A stretch of DNA of 60,754 nt from Cylindrospermum sp. FACHB-282 (GTDB taxonomy: Bacteria > Cyanobacteriota > Cyanobacteriia > Cyanobacteriales > Nostocaceae), in contig NZ_JACJRJ010000023.1 of the NCBI RefSeq assembly GCF_014697195.1, positions 1 through 60,754 of the forward strand, written 5' to 3'. The notes under the pieces are model-generated. The model saw only the letters and a list, made by a program, of their open reading frames with translations, made no database searches and was not told the origin of the DNA. Below are positions 1 through 10,283 of this stretch, piece after piece. Made by a program: the position numbers and the translations under genes. The stretch's first letter is position 1. Each line of letters starts with the position of its first letter.

Positions 1-2449
1 CACAGAACTAGATGTGAGTGTCAGTGAGCAAACACCATCCAGTGATTTATTTGGCAATCTCCTGGAAGAAAGCAGCGATGAAAGTCTGTCACTGGAACTA
101 GAGGAGGCAGATGCTATTGTTAATTCAACTGAAGAGTTAGAGGCGGAAACGACAGCAGATGTTACGCCCGAAAATGAGACTGTTGAGCTAGATGAATTTG
201 CTGATTTAGAAGCACTGCTAGAAGAGGAACTAGTCCCCATCGCCAATCCTACTGCTATACCAGAATCAGATTTTGCCGCTTTAGAAGCATTGTTGGGTAT
301 GGATAACGATGAGGCAGCAGTGATACCTAACGCGCAGCCATCTTATACAAGTCAACCGATTTTGGAAAAACCGCATAATGCTGTTTCTTCACCAGTGGAA
401 GATGAATTTCGGGAATTGGAGGATCTGCTTAAAGAAACGGATAAGAGGATATCACAGACACCAACTGTAAAATCAAATACAAACAAACCGACTCGTTCCA
501 CTACCCGTCGTGCTGCCAGATTTGAAGAAACGATGAAGGTTCCAGTCAAGCAACTGGATGATATGAGCAATTTGGTTGGGGAGTTGGTGGTAAATCGGAA
601 TACATTGGAGCAGGATCATGAGCGTCTGCGACAGTCACTAGATAACTTGCTGATTCAGGTGCAACAGCTCTCAGATGTGGGAGCGAGAATGCAGGAGTTA
701 TATGAGCGATCGCTTCTTGAAGCCTCTCTACTCGCCAGCCGCAGACCTAAAGACATCGGCATCCCAGTTGCAGACGCCAATACAGATAAAATGGGGTTGA
801 CCGCCCTAGAACTGGATCGCTTTACGCCTTTCCACACACTGTCCCAAGAGATGATTGAGTTCATCGTGCGGGTGCGTGAGTCAGCTAGTGATATTGACTT
901 TGTGACGGAGGAAACAGAACGTGTGGCGCGGCAGTTCCGCCAAGTAACTACCCAGCTACAAGAGGGGCTAACAAGAGCGCGGATGGTGCCTTTTACCCAA
1001 GCTGTTGACAGTAAGCGGCGAGGTGTGCGCGACAATGCGATCAAGTGTGGCAAACAAGTGGAATTGGTGATTGAAGGTGCAGACACCTTAATTGACAAGA
1101 TGATTTTGGATCATCTGACTGACCCGCTAACCCATATGCTGAATAATGCGATCGCCCACGGGATTGAAACCCCAGAAGTACGCATGGCCGCAGGTAAACC
1201 ACCAGCAGGAGTGATCACCATCCGCGCCTTCCACCAAGGTAACCAAACCGTGATATCTGTAGGCGACGACGGTGCTGGCATTGATCCAGCAAAGGTCAAG
1301 TCTAAAGCGCTGAAGATAGGCATGATTACACCAGATCAAGCAAAAACCATCTCTCGCCTAGAAATCTATGACCTACTGTTCCAGCCCGGTTTTTCGATGA
1401 AAGACCAAGCAGATGAATTTTCTGGTCGTGGTGTTGGTATGGACGTAGTGCGCTCGGAAATTAGCGAAATTCGCGGCATAGTTAACACCGATTCGGCAAT
1501 TGGCAAGGGAACTACCTTCACTATTCGTCTACCACTAACCCTGAGTATTTGTAAAGCTCTCTGCTGCGTCTCTGATAAAGCCAGAATTGCCTTCCCAATG
1601 GATGGGGTAGAAGACACCCTAGATATCCCAATGAAAAACATCCAGCAAAATGCTGATGGACAAACATTTATTTACTGGCGGGATATAGCCCTACCATTCC
1701 GACCCCTGAAGGAACTGTTAACCTTCAATCGCCAAATCAGTCGCGGTAGTGTCTATGGCGGTACACGAGATGATGATATGGTGTCTGTGGTCGTAGTGCG
1801 ATCGGGAAATACGATGATCGCCTTACAAATTGACCAGGTATTGAGCGAACAAGAAATTGTAATTAAACAATTTGAAGGCCCAGCACCTAAACCCATCGGT
1901 GTGGCTGGTGCTACAGTCCTCGGTGATGGTCGGATTATGCCCATTGCTGACGTGCTGGAAATCATTGACATCTTCCAGGGACGGATGTCTAAACAAAGTG
2001 GTGGTAGTGTTTGGCAGCAAAAAGCTGCCCCACCTGTAGTAACTGCTGCTGAGAAGATTGACCCGACAGTGCTAATTGTCGATGACTCAATTACAGTCCG
2101 AGAGTTGCTCTCTCTCACCTTTAACAAAGCAGGTTATCGCGTCGAACAAGCCCGTGACGGACAGGAAGCTTGGGATAAACTCCGCTCTGGTTTGCCTTGC
2201 GATATCGTATTCTGCGACATCGAAATGCCCCGCTGCGACGGTCTGGAGTTGCTCTCACGCATCCAAAAAGACTCAAACCTCAACCACCTACCCATCGCCA
2301 TGCTCACCTCGCGGGGCGCAGACAGACACAGACAAATGGCGGTGCAACTAGGTGCTAGTGGTTATTTCACCAAGCCCTATCTAGAAGAAGCGCTACTGGA
2401 AGCCGCTTCTCGAATGCTGAAAGGGGAAAAACTCATGATCACCGTTTAA
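1..2449 (+). CDS. CheA-type hybrid histidine kinase/response regulator (5' partial)
   Basis: Signal-transducing kinase of the chemotaxis/phototaxis type (cytoplasmic CheA/PilL-like). The reading frame is open to the first base of the window, so the GTG at 14 is probably internal and the usual N-terminal HPt domains lie upstream. Numbered from that GTG: an acidic linker (1-165), a CheA dimerisation helix (about 172-215), a HATPase domain with N-box NNAIAHG from residue 377, then DDGAGIDP and GRGVGMDVVR, a CheW-like domain (about 520-660), and a C-terminal receiver with phospho-acceptor Asp735 in FCDIEMP. The linker repeats a short motif three times (EFADLEALL, DFAALEALL, EFRELEDLL). In cyanobacteria such proteins control type IV pilus motility or hormogonium development; which pathway applies here cannot be told. 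Confidence 0.93.
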   Translation, partial: TELDVSVSEQTPSSDLFGNLLEESSDESLSLELEEADAIVNSTEELEAETTADVTPENETVELDEFADLEALLEEELVPIANPTAIPESDFAALEALLGMDNDEAAVIPNAQPSYTSQPILEKPHNAVSSPVEDEFRELEDLLKETDKRISQTPTVKSNTNKPTRSTTRRAARFEETMKVPVKQLDDMSNLVGELVVNRNTLEQDHERLRQSLDNLLIQVQQLSDVGARMQELYERSLLEASLLASRRPKDIGIPVADANTDKMGLTALELDRFTPFHTLSQEMIEFIVRVRESASDIDFVTEETERVARQFRQVTTQLQEGLTRARMVPFTQAVDSKRRGVRDNAIKCGKQVELVIEGADTLIDKMILDHLTDPLTHMLNNAIAHGIETPEVRMAAGKPPAGVITIRAFHQGNQTVISVGDDGAGIDPAKVKSKALKIGMITPDQAKTISRLEIYDLLFQPGFSMKDQADEFSGRGVGMDVVRSEISEIRGIVNTDSAIGKGTTFTIRLPLTLSICKALCCVSDKARIAFPMDGVEDTLDIPMKNIQQNADGQTFIYWRDIALPFRPLKELLTFNRQISRGSVYGGTRDDDMVSVVVVRSGNTMIALQIDQVLSEQEIVIKQFEGPAPKPIGVAGATVLGDGRIMPIADVLEIIDIFQGRMSKQSGGSVWQQKAAPPVVTAAEKIDPTVLIVDDSITVRELLSLTFNKAGYRVEQARDGQEAWDKLRSGLPCDIVFCDIEMPRCDGLELLSRIQKDSNLNHLPIAMLTSRGADRHRQMAVQLGASGYFTKPYLEEALLEAASRMLKGEKLMITV

Positions 2450-2452
2450 AAT

Positions 2453-2499
2453 GGGATTAGCTATTGGGGATTGGGGATTAGCTATTGGGGATTGGGATA
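2453..2499. repeat. Short direct repeat between genes
   Basis: The block GGGATTAGCTATTGGGGATT occurs twice in succession, giving a 20-21 bp period just after the CheA stop. Such intergenic short repeats are common in Nostoc. No coding or promoter role is visible. Confidence 0.7.
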
Positions 2500-2597
2500 A
2501 TTTTGATGGGATTCAAACCCCAGCTAAATTGGAAAAAAACTTTTTCCCAGTCGCCAGTCGCTAGTAAAGAGTCCCCAGTAAAAAGTCCCCAGGAACT

Positions 2598-4661
2598 ATG
2601 TCTAACTCTGAAAAAATCCCAAGCTACCCACCTAGCCGTAAGAGTGATCAAGTTGATAACTACCACGGTACTCTAGTTGCAGATCCTTACCGTTGGTTAG
2701 AAGATCCCGACTCAGAAGAAACAAAAGCTTGGGTTGAAGCTCAAAATCAAGTTACTTTTGCCTACTTGGGCGAAATTTCTGCCAGAGAAAAAATCAAACA
2801 GCGTCTCATTAAACTCTGGGATTATGAAAAATATGGTATCCCGTTTAAAGAGGGGGAAAGTTACTTTTATTTCAAAAATGATGGACTGCAAAACCAAAGC
2901 GTTCTCTATACTCTCAAAACCCTAGAAGACCAGCCAAAAGTTTTACTCGACCCCAACAAACTCTCAGAAGATGGTACCGTTGCACTTTCGGGATTTTCTA
3001 TCAGCGAAGATGGTAAACTTTTAGCTTATGGTCTATCTACTTCTGGTTCTGATTGGCAAGAGTGGAAAGTCCGCGATGTAGAAACTGGTGAAGACTTGCA
3101 AGATCATCTAAAGTGGATTAAGTTTTCTGGTGCATCTTGGACTCATGATCATCAAGGTTTTTTCTATAGTCGTTATGATGAACCAAACGAAAAAACTAAA
3201 TTAGAAGATGTCAACTATTATCAAAAACTTTATTACCATAAACTCGCTACTTCTCAAGCAGAAGATATATTAATCTATCATCGTCCTGATGAGAAAGAAT
3301 GGGGTTTTAGTGGCGGTGTTACTGAAGATGGAAAATATCTAATTATTTCCGTTTGGCTGGGAACTGACCCCAAAAATCTAGTTTTCTACAAAGATTTGAC
3401 AAATCCTCATGCTGAAGTTGTGGAACTGATTCAGGAGTTTGAGGCAGATTTTAGCTTTGTTGATAATGATGATAGTGTCTTCTATTTTCGTACAGATTTA
3501 AATGCTCCACGGGGACGAGTTATTGCAATTGATGCCCAAAAACCAGGAACAGAAAATTGGCAAGAAATTATCCCCCAATCAGCAGAAACTTTGGAAGATG
3601 CGGGAATTCTTAATCATCAATTTGTCGTTGATTATCTCCACGATGCTCACACCCAAATTAAAATTTTTGACTTAGCTGGAAAGTTTGTGCGTGAGGTGGA
3701 ATTACCCGGACTTGGTTCAGCAGGTGGATTTAATGGTAAGCGTCATGATACTGAAACTTTTTATAGTTTCACTAGCTTTACTACACCGGGAACTATCTAC
3801 CGCTACGATATGGTAACGGGAAAAAGTGAAGTTTTTCGGCAGCCAAATGTAGATTTTAATCCGGCTGATTACGAGACGAAACAGGTTTTTTACCCAAGTA
3901 AAGACGGTACTCGTGTACCAATGTTTATTACTCACAAAAAAGGCATTAATTTAGATGGCAATAACCCAACTTATCTTTATGCTTATGGTGGGTTTAATGC
4001 CTCGATGACGCCTGGTTTTTCTGTGAGTATGTTGGTATGGATGGAGATGGGTGGTGTCTATGCAATGGCAAATATTCGCGGTGGTGGGGAGTATGGGGAA
4101 GAATGGCATCAAGCAGGGATGAATGAGAAAAAACAGAATGTTTTTGATGACTTTATGGCAGCGGCGGAATGGCTGATTAGTAATAATTATACAAAACCTG
4201 CAAAATTAGCGATCGCAGGTGGTAGCAATGGCGGTTTGCTGGTGGGTGCTTGTATGACGCAGCGTCCTGATTTATTTGGTGCAGCAGTACCAGCAGTCGG
4301 CGTGATGGATATGCTCCGCTTCCACAAGTTTACCATCGGCTGGGCTTGGGTCTCTGAATATGGTTCGGCGGATAATTCTGAGGAATTTCAGGTTTTGTCT
4401 GCTTATTCGCCACTGCATAATCTGAAACCGGGGACGGCTTACCCTGCTACTTTAATTACTACGGCAGATCATGACGATCGCGTGGTTCCTGCCCATAGTT
4501 TCAAATTCGCGGCGGCTTTGCAAGCATCTCAGGGCGGAGATGCGCCGGTGTTAATTAGAATTGAGACGAAAGCGGGACATGGTGCGGGTAAACCAACGGC
4601 GAAAATTATTGAGGAAGCAGCGGATAAATGGGCGTTTTTGGTAAGGGTTTTGGGGGTTTAG
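2598..4661 (+). CDS. Prolyl oligopeptidase family serine peptidase (S9A)
   Basis: Cytosolic serine peptidase predicted to cut short peptides after proline. The 687 residues match the usual S9A length. An N-terminal beta-propeller (about 80-400) is followed by the alpha/beta-hydrolase domain. Catalytic residues are visible: Ser543 in GGSNGGLL, the Asp region in DHDDRVVP (residues 624-631) and His661 in AGHGAGKP. The family signature RGGGEYGEEWH lies upstream of the nucleophile. No signal peptide is seen. The ATG at 2598 starts with a typical S9A N-terminus. The 3' end overlaps the convergent acetyltransferase gene by 4 bp. Confidence 0.96.
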   Translation: MSNSEKIPSYPPSRKSDQVDNYHGTLVADPYRWLEDPDSEETKAWVEAQNQVTFAYLGEISAREKIKQRLIKLWDYEKYGIPFKEGESYFYFKNDGLQNQSVLYTLKTLEDQPKVLLDPNKLSEDGTVALSGFSISEDGKLLAYGLSTSGSDWQEWKVRDVETGEDLQDHLKWIKFSGASWTHDHQGFFYSRYDEPNEKTKLEDVNYYQKLYYHKLATSQAEDILIYHRPDEKEWGFSGGVTEDGKYLIISVWLGTDPKNLVFYKDLTNPHAEVVELIQEFEADFSFVDNDDSVFYFRTDLNAPRGRVIAIDAQKPGTENWQEIIPQSAETLEDAGILNHQFVVDYLHDAHTQIKIFDLAGKFVREVELPGLGSAGGFNGKRHDTETFYSFTSFTTPGTIYRYDMVTGKSEVFRQPNVDFNPADYETKQVFYPSKDGTRVPMFITHKKGINLDGNNPTYLYAYGGFNASMTPGFSVSMLVWMEMGGVYAMANIRGGGEYGEEWHQAGMNEKKQNVFDDFMAAAEWLISNNYTKPAKLAIAGGSNGGLLVGACMTQRPDLFGAAVPAVGVMDMLRFHKFTIGWAWVSEYGSADNSEEFQVLSAYSPLHNLKPGTAYPATLITTADHDDRVVPAHSFKFAAALQASQGGDAPVLIRIETKAGHGAGKPTAKIIEEAADKWAFLVRVLGV

Positions 4662-5224
4662 CTGTTTTCGTGCTGTGATTGCCATTCTTCGCGCAAGATG
4701 GCAAACCATACCTCGTCTACCCAATGGCCTTTCGACCACAAACTTTTGACAAAATGCCCTTCTTGCCTCATCCCCACGCGATTTAGCAGTTTAGCAGACG
4801 CTATATTTGCATGATCGCAGTTTGCCCGCACCCGATGCAGGTTGTAATCTATGAATAGATGTTGTAGCAAGCGGTTGACAGCTTCAGTGCCATAACCTTG
4901 TTTTTGATGGGATAGCCCTAAGGTAAAGCCGATTTCCGCTTGTTGTCCATCTTCAGCTAATATGCAAAAGGCACAATCACCAATCATTTCACCTGTGGTT
5001 TTGAGTGCGATCGCTAGTTGATACCATTCTCCCAAAATTCCTGGTGAAGTCTTTTGTAGTAATTTTATAAATTCTCTGGCTGCTGTTTCTGGATAAGGTA
5101 TATCCCAACTTTGATATTTCGCTATTTCTGGATCGTTGCGATAGGTGATGAATGTTGCTGTATCCTCATCTTTAAAGTTACGCAGCACTAATCTTGGTGT
5201 TTCCAATTTGATGGGAATTGGCAT
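4658..5224 (-). CDS. GNAT family N-acetyltransferase (RimJ/RimL-like)
   Basis: A 188-residue single-domain acetyltransferase of the Acetyltransf_3 type, predicted to move acetyl from acetyl-CoA to an amine, perhaps a protein N-terminus. It starts LETPRLVLRNF, typical for the RimJ/RimL group, and has an acetyl-CoA loop region around HQKQGYGTEAVNRLL (about 98-112) followed by HRVRANCDHANIAS. No transmembrane segment is seen. It is convergent with the prolyl oligopeptidase gene, so the two are not in one operon. The substrate is unknown. Confidence 0.92.
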   Translation of the reverse strand: MPIPIKLETPRLVLRNFKDEDTATFITYRNDPEIAKYQSWDIPYPETAAREFIKLLQKTSPGILGEWYQLAIALKTTGEMIGDCAFCILAEDGQQAEIGFTLGLSHQKQGYGTEAVNRLLQHLFIDYNLHRVRANCDHANIASAKLLNRVGMRQEGHFVKSLWSKGHWVDEVWFAILREEWQSQHENS

Positions 5225-5254
5225 TGATCGAGTTGGTGCGGGTTTTAGGGTTTG

Positions 5255-5300
5255 GAGAAACGTAGACGCGGAGCGGTGAGCCAGCGCGGAAGGGGTTTCC
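5255..5300. repeat. GC-rich interspersed repeat
   Basis: GC-rich block (ACGCGGAGCGGTGAGCCAGC) in an AT-rich spacer. It resembles Nostoc interspersed repeats and related pieces occur near 14906, 15107 and 16450. It has no coding potential. Confidence 0.5.
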
Positions 5301-5453
5301 CTGCTGAAAGCTTAATCTAAAACTTTGCCTCTTTGCGTCTTTGCGCGAAATTTCCACTATTACAATAAATGAGAAAGCCTGTTTAGTGACTTGGAACTTT
5401 AATTTGGAACTACCTTCAGGGTTGCGTTTGAGAATTTTGCCTTTGAAATCGCT

Positions 5454-8201
5454 ATGAAAATACGTTCATATATGCTTATCGGGTTGTGCCTCAGTCTCCT
5501 CCTCAGTATTTTGCCATTTTCTGGCGAAATCACCCATGCAGTCACACCCGCTTCTGGTATTTCTTTCACTCAAGGGGTGCAAACAACGGTATTAGACAAT
5601 GGGTTAACGGTACTAACTAAAGAAGTGCATACCGCTCCTGTGGTGAGTGTGCAGGTTTGGTATAAGGTTGGTTCCCGCAATGAAGGGCCGGGAATTAATG
5701 GCATTTCTCACCAATTGGAACATTTGATGTTTAAGGGTACTACTGACCGTCCGGTGCAATTTGGGCGGTTGTTTAGTGCTTTGGGTAGTCAGTTTAATGC
5801 TTTTACTAGCTATGATGAAACGGCTTATTATGGCACGGTGCAGCGAGATAAATTAGATGCACTGCTGATGCTGGAAAGCGATCGCATGAAAAATGCTTTA
5901 ATTAACCCAGAGCAACTGACGAGCGAAAAGCGGGTGGTAATCTCTGAGTTGCAAGGGTATGAAAATTCACCAAATTACCGTTTAGATCGGGCAGTGATGC
6001 GAGCGGCTTTCCCTAACCGAGCCTACGGTTTACCAGTGGGAGGGACAAAAGCAGATGTGGAGAAATTTACATTGGAGCAGGTGCGGAATTATTACCAAAC
6101 CTACTACAGCCCAGAAAATGCCACTTTGGTAGTTACGGGGGACTTTGACACCAAAGCCTTACTAAAAGTTGTGCAAGACACTTTTGGGAAGTTGCCACAA
6201 GGAGCTAAAATACCGACTGTTACGGCTTCTGCCACTGCTGCTGTTACCCAAAAAAAGCCAATTTTGCTGAAACAGCCGGGAAGTGCAGCACTATTGCAAG
6301 CCGTGTATCCTCTACCTGATATTAAACATCCTGATGTCCCTGCAATCGATGTCATGGATGCCATTCTCACAGGTGGACGCAGTTCTCGACTTTATCAAGC
6401 TGTGGTGGAATCGGGACTTGCCAGTTCAGTTAATGGCGGTGCGGCTGAACTCATCGAACCGGGTTGGTATGAAATTAACGCAACTGCGGCTCCTGGTCAA
6501 GAGTTAAGCAAGATTGACCAGGTAATTCAGGAAACTTTGGCAAAACTGCAACAGCAACCAGTCACTGCGGAAGAATTAGAGCGCGCAAAGACACAAATGC
6601 AAGCTTCCTTTGTCCTGGGGAACCAGGATATTACCAGTCAAGCTAGTCAATTGGGGTATAACCAAACTACTGCCGGAGATTATCATTTTATTGAAAAGTA
6701 TTTAGCGGCGATCGCCAAAGTCACTCCCGCAGATATCCAGCGAGTAGCTAAAACTTACCTCAATCCTGCCAAAAAAACCATCGGCTTCTTTGAACCAACT
6801 CAAGCAGATGGTAAACCAGGTACTTCCAGCGCTGGTTCTGGTCGTACCGTAGAAAATTTTAGCCCTGGTAAGCCTGTAGACCCAGCGGAACTTGCTAAAT
6901 ATCTACCAAAAGCTACATCAGTTACAGATAGCAGCACACAAACCCTACCACAGCAATTCACTTTAAATAATGGCTTGCAGGTGCTGTTATTACCTGACCC
7001 CAGTCTCCCCGTGATTAACCTCAGCGGTCAAATTGACGCCGGCAATGAATTTGATAGTAATCAAAAAGCTGGATTAGCAAATCTGACAGCTAACAACTTA
7101 ATCAATGGGACGCAGACTAAAGATGCTTTGACTTTAGCGAAAACTCTAGAAGACCGGGGAGCTAGTTTAGATTTTGCAGCTAATCGGGAAGGAGTTAATA
7201 TTAGCGCTCAGGGACTCTCGACTAACTTACCGATATTAGTCCAAACCCTGGCAGATGTATTACAAAACGCCACTTTCCCCCCTGACCAGTTAGAATTGAG
7301 TCGTCAGCGGGCCTTGACCAGTGTCAAATATCAGCTAGATGACCCCAGAGGACTGGGAAGACGAGTATTTCAACAAGCCATTTACCCAGAAAATCATCCC
7401 TTCCACAGCTTTCCTACCATCGAGAGTTTAAAGAATATCACTCGCGATGATTTACTGCGCTTCTACAAAGAACACTACCGACCGGATACGACAACCATCA
7501 CCCTAGTGGGAGATTTTAACCCTGTTGAGGTGAAAGCCTTACTCAATCAGGCATTCGGCAAATGGTCAGCTACAGGTAAACCCCCTGTTATCAACCTGCC
7601 TTCGGTGCCATTTAGGCAAACTTTGACACGGCTAAATCCCGTTATTCCCGGTAAGGCAGAAGCTGTTACCTATCTCGGCTACAATGGCATTTCCCGTAAA
7701 GATCCGCGTTACTATGCGGCTTTGGTGCTGAATCAGATTTTGGGTGGTGATACTTTATCGAGTCGCTTGGGTACAGAAATTCGCGATCGCCTTGGTTTGA
7801 CTTATGGTATTTACAGTGGGTTTGCTGCGGGAATCAATCCTGGCCCGTTCTTGATTCAGATGCAGACTGCCCCAAGAGATGCCCAAAAAGCGATCGCCAG
7901 CACCATCGCTTTACTCCAACAGTTACGAGAACAAGGAGTAACGGAGGCAGAATTTAACACAGCAAAACGCTCAATTACCAACAGCTATCCCGTGGATTTA
8001 GCTAATCCCAGTGAAGTAGCCACCATCATTTTGAACAATGCCGTCTTGGGACTTTCTCCAGCCGAAATTCGCGAATTTCCCAACCGCATTCAGGCAGTTA
8101 GTATGCCTCAGATACAACAGGCAATCAAGGAGTTAATTAAGCCAGATAATCTGGTGATTGTTACCGCTGGTCCTGGAGATACCTTACCCAGCGGCGGCTG
8201 A
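5454..8201 (+). CDS. M16 family zinc metallopeptidase, two-domain, exported
   Basis: Insulinase-type peptidase of 915 residues with a hydrophobic signal-like N-terminus (about 5-30), so probably periplasmic or anchored. The N-terminal half carries the inverted zinc motif HxxEH at His86-Glu89-His90 (SHQLEHLMFKGT), followed by ESDRMKN and the expected downstream Glu region. The C-terminal half (about 490-910) repeats the M16 fold without the zinc motif and ends with the typical RDRLGLTYGIYSG segment. The natural single-chain arrangement is one active and one inactive half. The role is probably degradation of peptides or transit sequences. Confidence in the family is high; substrate unknown. Confidence 0.95.
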   Translation: MKIRSYMLIGLCLSLLLSILPFSGEITHAVTPASGISFTQGVQTTVLDNGLTVLTKEVHTAPVVSVQVWYKVGSRNEGPGINGISHQLEHLMFKGTTDRPVQFGRLFSALGSQFNAFTSYDETAYYGTVQRDKLDALLMLESDRMKNALINPEQLTSEKRVVISELQGYENSPNYRLDRAVMRAAFPNRAYGLPVGGTKADVEKFTLEQVRNYYQTYYSPENATLVVTGDFDTKALLKVVQDTFGKLPQGAKIPTVTASATAAVTQKKPILLKQPGSAALLQAVYPLPDIKHPDVPAIDVMDAILTGGRSSRLYQAVVESGLASSVNGGAAELIEPGWYEINATAAPGQELSKIDQVIQETLAKLQQQPVTAEELERAKTQMQASFVLGNQDITSQASQLGYNQTTAGDYHFIEKYLAAIAKVTPADIQRVAKTYLNPAKKTIGFFEPTQADGKPGTSSAGSGRTVENFSPGKPVDPAELAKYLPKATSVTDSSTQTLPQQFTLNNGLQVLLLPDPSLPVINLSGQIDAGNEFDSNQKAGLANLTANNLINGTQTKDALTLAKTLEDRGASLDFAANREGVNISAQGLSTNLPILVQTLADVLQNATFPPDQLELSRQRALTSVKYQLDDPRGLGRRVFQQAIYPENHPFHSFPTIESLKNITRDDLLRFYKEHYRPDTTTITLVGDFNPVEVKALLNQAFGKWSATGKPPVINLPSVPFRQTLTRLNPVIPGKAEAVTYLGYNGISRKDPRYYAALVLNQILGGDTLSSRLGTEIRDRLGLTYGIYSGFAAGINPGPFLIQMQTAPRDAQKAIASTIALLQQLREQGVTEAEFNTAKRSITNSYPVDLANPSEVATIILNNAVLGLSPAEIREFPNRIQAVSMPQIQQAIKELIKPDNLVIVTAGPGDTLPSGG

Positions 8202-8604
8202 TTATCTCAGATTAGCACCGCTACAGACACAAAGGCGCAAAGCAAATGTTAGCGTCTTTGTGTTTGTGTATCAAATTTGAGTAAGTAGGCGAAAAGAAAT
8301 CAAACTATGTTAAGCAAAGTAAAAACTATTGAAATTTGCTCTTAGTCAGGGCTTCAGCCCTCACTACCAACCTTGAATTATTTACGCCAACCTACTTAAT
8401 CTAAATGAAGTTACTAGTAAAAAAATAATAAAAGTAAAATAAAACTGTTTTTTTACAGTTTAATCAAGAGTTGTAATTCGTTTATATTATTGACATTTAA
8501 CACACAGAAAACTAGTAAGCAATTTGGTAGTTTAACTAGACTTGCCCAAAGCTGGACTTGTTGATGCAGCATGTCACAGTTTCAAACCGCAGGAGCTTCA
8601 AAAA
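8202..8604. other. Intergenic region with small palindromes
   Basis: A 403-bp spacer between two convergent genes. No ORF is convincing. It has a palindrome around 8347-8361 (AGGGCTTCAGCCCT) similar in design to one near 59229 (CAGGACTTTAGTCCTG), and AT-rich sequence after 8400. No promoter is claimed. Confidence 0.6.
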
Positions 8605-9108
8605 CTAATGTGGCTGAACTCTGGTAGCTAGTTCCATCAAGGCTTTCCAGGTTTCACGGCCAATTACCCCGTCTACCACAAGTTTTTTATCCTGTTGGAA
8701 AACTTTCACAGCAACTTCAGTTTTTGGGCCAAACTTGCTATCGACTGCCCCAAAATAGTAACCTTTCGAGCTTAACTCTTGTTGACCAACTTGACTTAAT
8801 TTGAGAAGTTTCTGAACCCTGGCAACCTCACTACCGTAACTACCACGACTTAATTCGGGTAAATCTTGGCGTTGACCAGTATAGAGAGCTTGCCAAGTAT
8901 TTTGCTCAACAATGCCATCATTCTTGAGGAAAACCTGGTACTGAAAAAGTTGAACAGCCAGTTTAGTTATTTCGCCAAATATCCCATCAACCCTCAGACC
9001 TTCAATATCACCGACTCTTTGTAGCAAAAGTTTTTGTAACTCTTTGACGGCTAGTCCAGCAAAACCAATTTGTAAGATAGGTTGTTGGGTTTGAACTGAG
9101 CTTTGCAT
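8605..9108 (-). CDS. Peptidoglycan-binding domain protein, two PG_binding_1 repeats
   Basis: A 167-residue protein made almost only of two PG_binding_1 modules (about 12-75 and 85-160). Each has the characteristic pattern: G..V..LQ..L, then (D/V)G.FG..T..AV..FQ, then G.(I/V)...TW.AL. No catalytic domain and no classical signal peptide are seen, so it may bind cell wall without hydrolysing it, or be exported by another route. It stands alone. The spacer before its start carries a duplicated 30-bp element (see repeat at 9150-9283). Confidence 0.9.
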   Translation of the reverse strand: MQSSVQTQQPILQIGFAGLAVKELQKLLLQRVGDIEGLRVDGIFGEITKLAVQLFQYQVFLKNDGIVEQNTWQALYTGQRQDLPELSRGSYGSEVARVQKLLKLSQVGQQELSSKGYYFGAVDSKFGPKTEVAVKVFQQDKKLVVDGVIGRETWKALMELATRVQPH

Positions 9109-9149
9109 TATAAATTACTCCTATTAAAATCGGTTGTAAGGTAGTTCTT

Positions 9150-9283
9150 AGGCATTTCGTAAAATTAAATATATACTTATATGCATAAAGTTGCAGTAAA
9201 TTTTGGCACCTGAATAAATTTATTTGTTAAAAAAGAATCAAGTCTGTTCACAGGCATTCCGTAAAATTCAATATATATTTACC
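9150..9283. repeat. Duplicated ~30-bp element upstream of the PG-binding gene
   Basis: AGGCATTTCGTAAAATT at 9150 and AGGCATTCCGTAAAATT at 9252 start two diverged copies (each about 30 bp, continuing AAATATATAC / CAATATATAT), 102 bp apart. They lie 40-175 bp upstream of the minus-strand PG-binding gene and could be duplicated regulator sites. This is inference from position only. Confidence 0.55.
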
Positions 9284-10112
9284 TAAGTGCATTGGGGCAC
9301 AAGTTAAGAAATGGTATACAAGAATTTATCAGGGTTTTTTTGAGAAAATATGCCAATTTTCAAATAAATTTATCGCTGTTGCTCAATGGGTAAGTATTTT
9401 GTGTGGGTTGAGTTTAGGTACTACCTGAGGTCACTACATAGTAGTTAATTTTCTGGGCTACCATATTGATTTAAGTACCAAAATTGTATGAGCTTTAACA
9501 CCCAAAACCCTGACGCAAGTTATCACTTAATGGTGATCTCAGTCACTTGACTTTTTGACTAGGATTAATCAAATATTGTGATCTGCGTCATTGCGAAACT
9601 GATCTACTATTTAACAACCACAAGGTTTTTATTGGATGTTGGATGTGAGAACTGCACCATAACACTACAATAGTGGTTCAAATGCCAAGTTTCTATCTAG
9701 CGTCAGAAAGAGATTTTTATATGACAACAAATATCTATAGGAATCCAGTTTGATTCCTGTATCCCTCACGGGAGGTGTAGCCATAATTATTTCTGTAGGC
9801 AAGCAAGAGGATTCTAGAAGATTAAAGTGTACCGAGCTTTTTTTAAGCGCAAAGCCCAGGCTACGCCAACAAAAATCAAACAGGACTACTATAGTGCAAA
9901 ATAGCAAAAATGAAAATATCTATCCAGATTAAAAAGATTCAGTCCTCTGATAAAAACTTGCAATATCCCTGCTGCATCCTGCTTTCTGCCCCATTTTACT
10001 AGATACTAACCCCAATTCTGTTTTGCACTTGCAGATTTTCGATGGATTTTAAATATTGAATACTTGAGCTATTTCTGAGCAATATTCACCCTAAGTATTG
10101 AGGAATACAACC
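9284..10112. other. Long AT-rich intergenic region
   Basis: About 830 bp without a convincing gene. Short opposed ORFs at 9665-9907 and 9750-9932 overlap each other and look like chance. The segment 9767-9870 has pieces resembling Nostoc interspersed repeats (CACGGGAGGTGTAGCC, CCCAGGCTACGCC). Confidence 0.5.
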
Positions 10113-10130
10113 ATGAACACACTAATGATG

Positions 10131-10260
10131 TATTTCTCTATCTAATGGAGGAATAAAGACATAAGTAATAAATATTAAATAATTAAATATTCCGATCACC
10201 TGACGAAATTTAACTGCAAATCCCCTCGTTGATATTTGACAACGGGGGATTTTTTTTAAA
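10131..10260 (+). ncRNA. Candidate small RNA, copy 1, with intrinsic terminator
   Basis: This segment and the next share the same order of blocks: TCT(A/G)TCTAA(T/A)GGAGGA, then an AT stretch with AAATATTAAAT, then CCGAT(C/T)ACC, then a terminator. Here the terminator stem is AATCCCCTCGTTG / CAACGGGGGATT (10219-10250), 13 bp with one G-T pair, followed by eight T. No start codon follows the GGAGGA at a usable distance, which favours RNA over a peptide. The 5' end is not defined. I do not recognise the family. Confidence 0.45.
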
Positions 10261-10283
10261 TATACCAAAGGATAATTTTGAAC

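Noticed and set aside
9665-9932. Overlapping opposed ORFs in the 9.3-10.1 kb spacer
   Set aside because: They overlap each other, contain repeat-like DNA and lack start signals.
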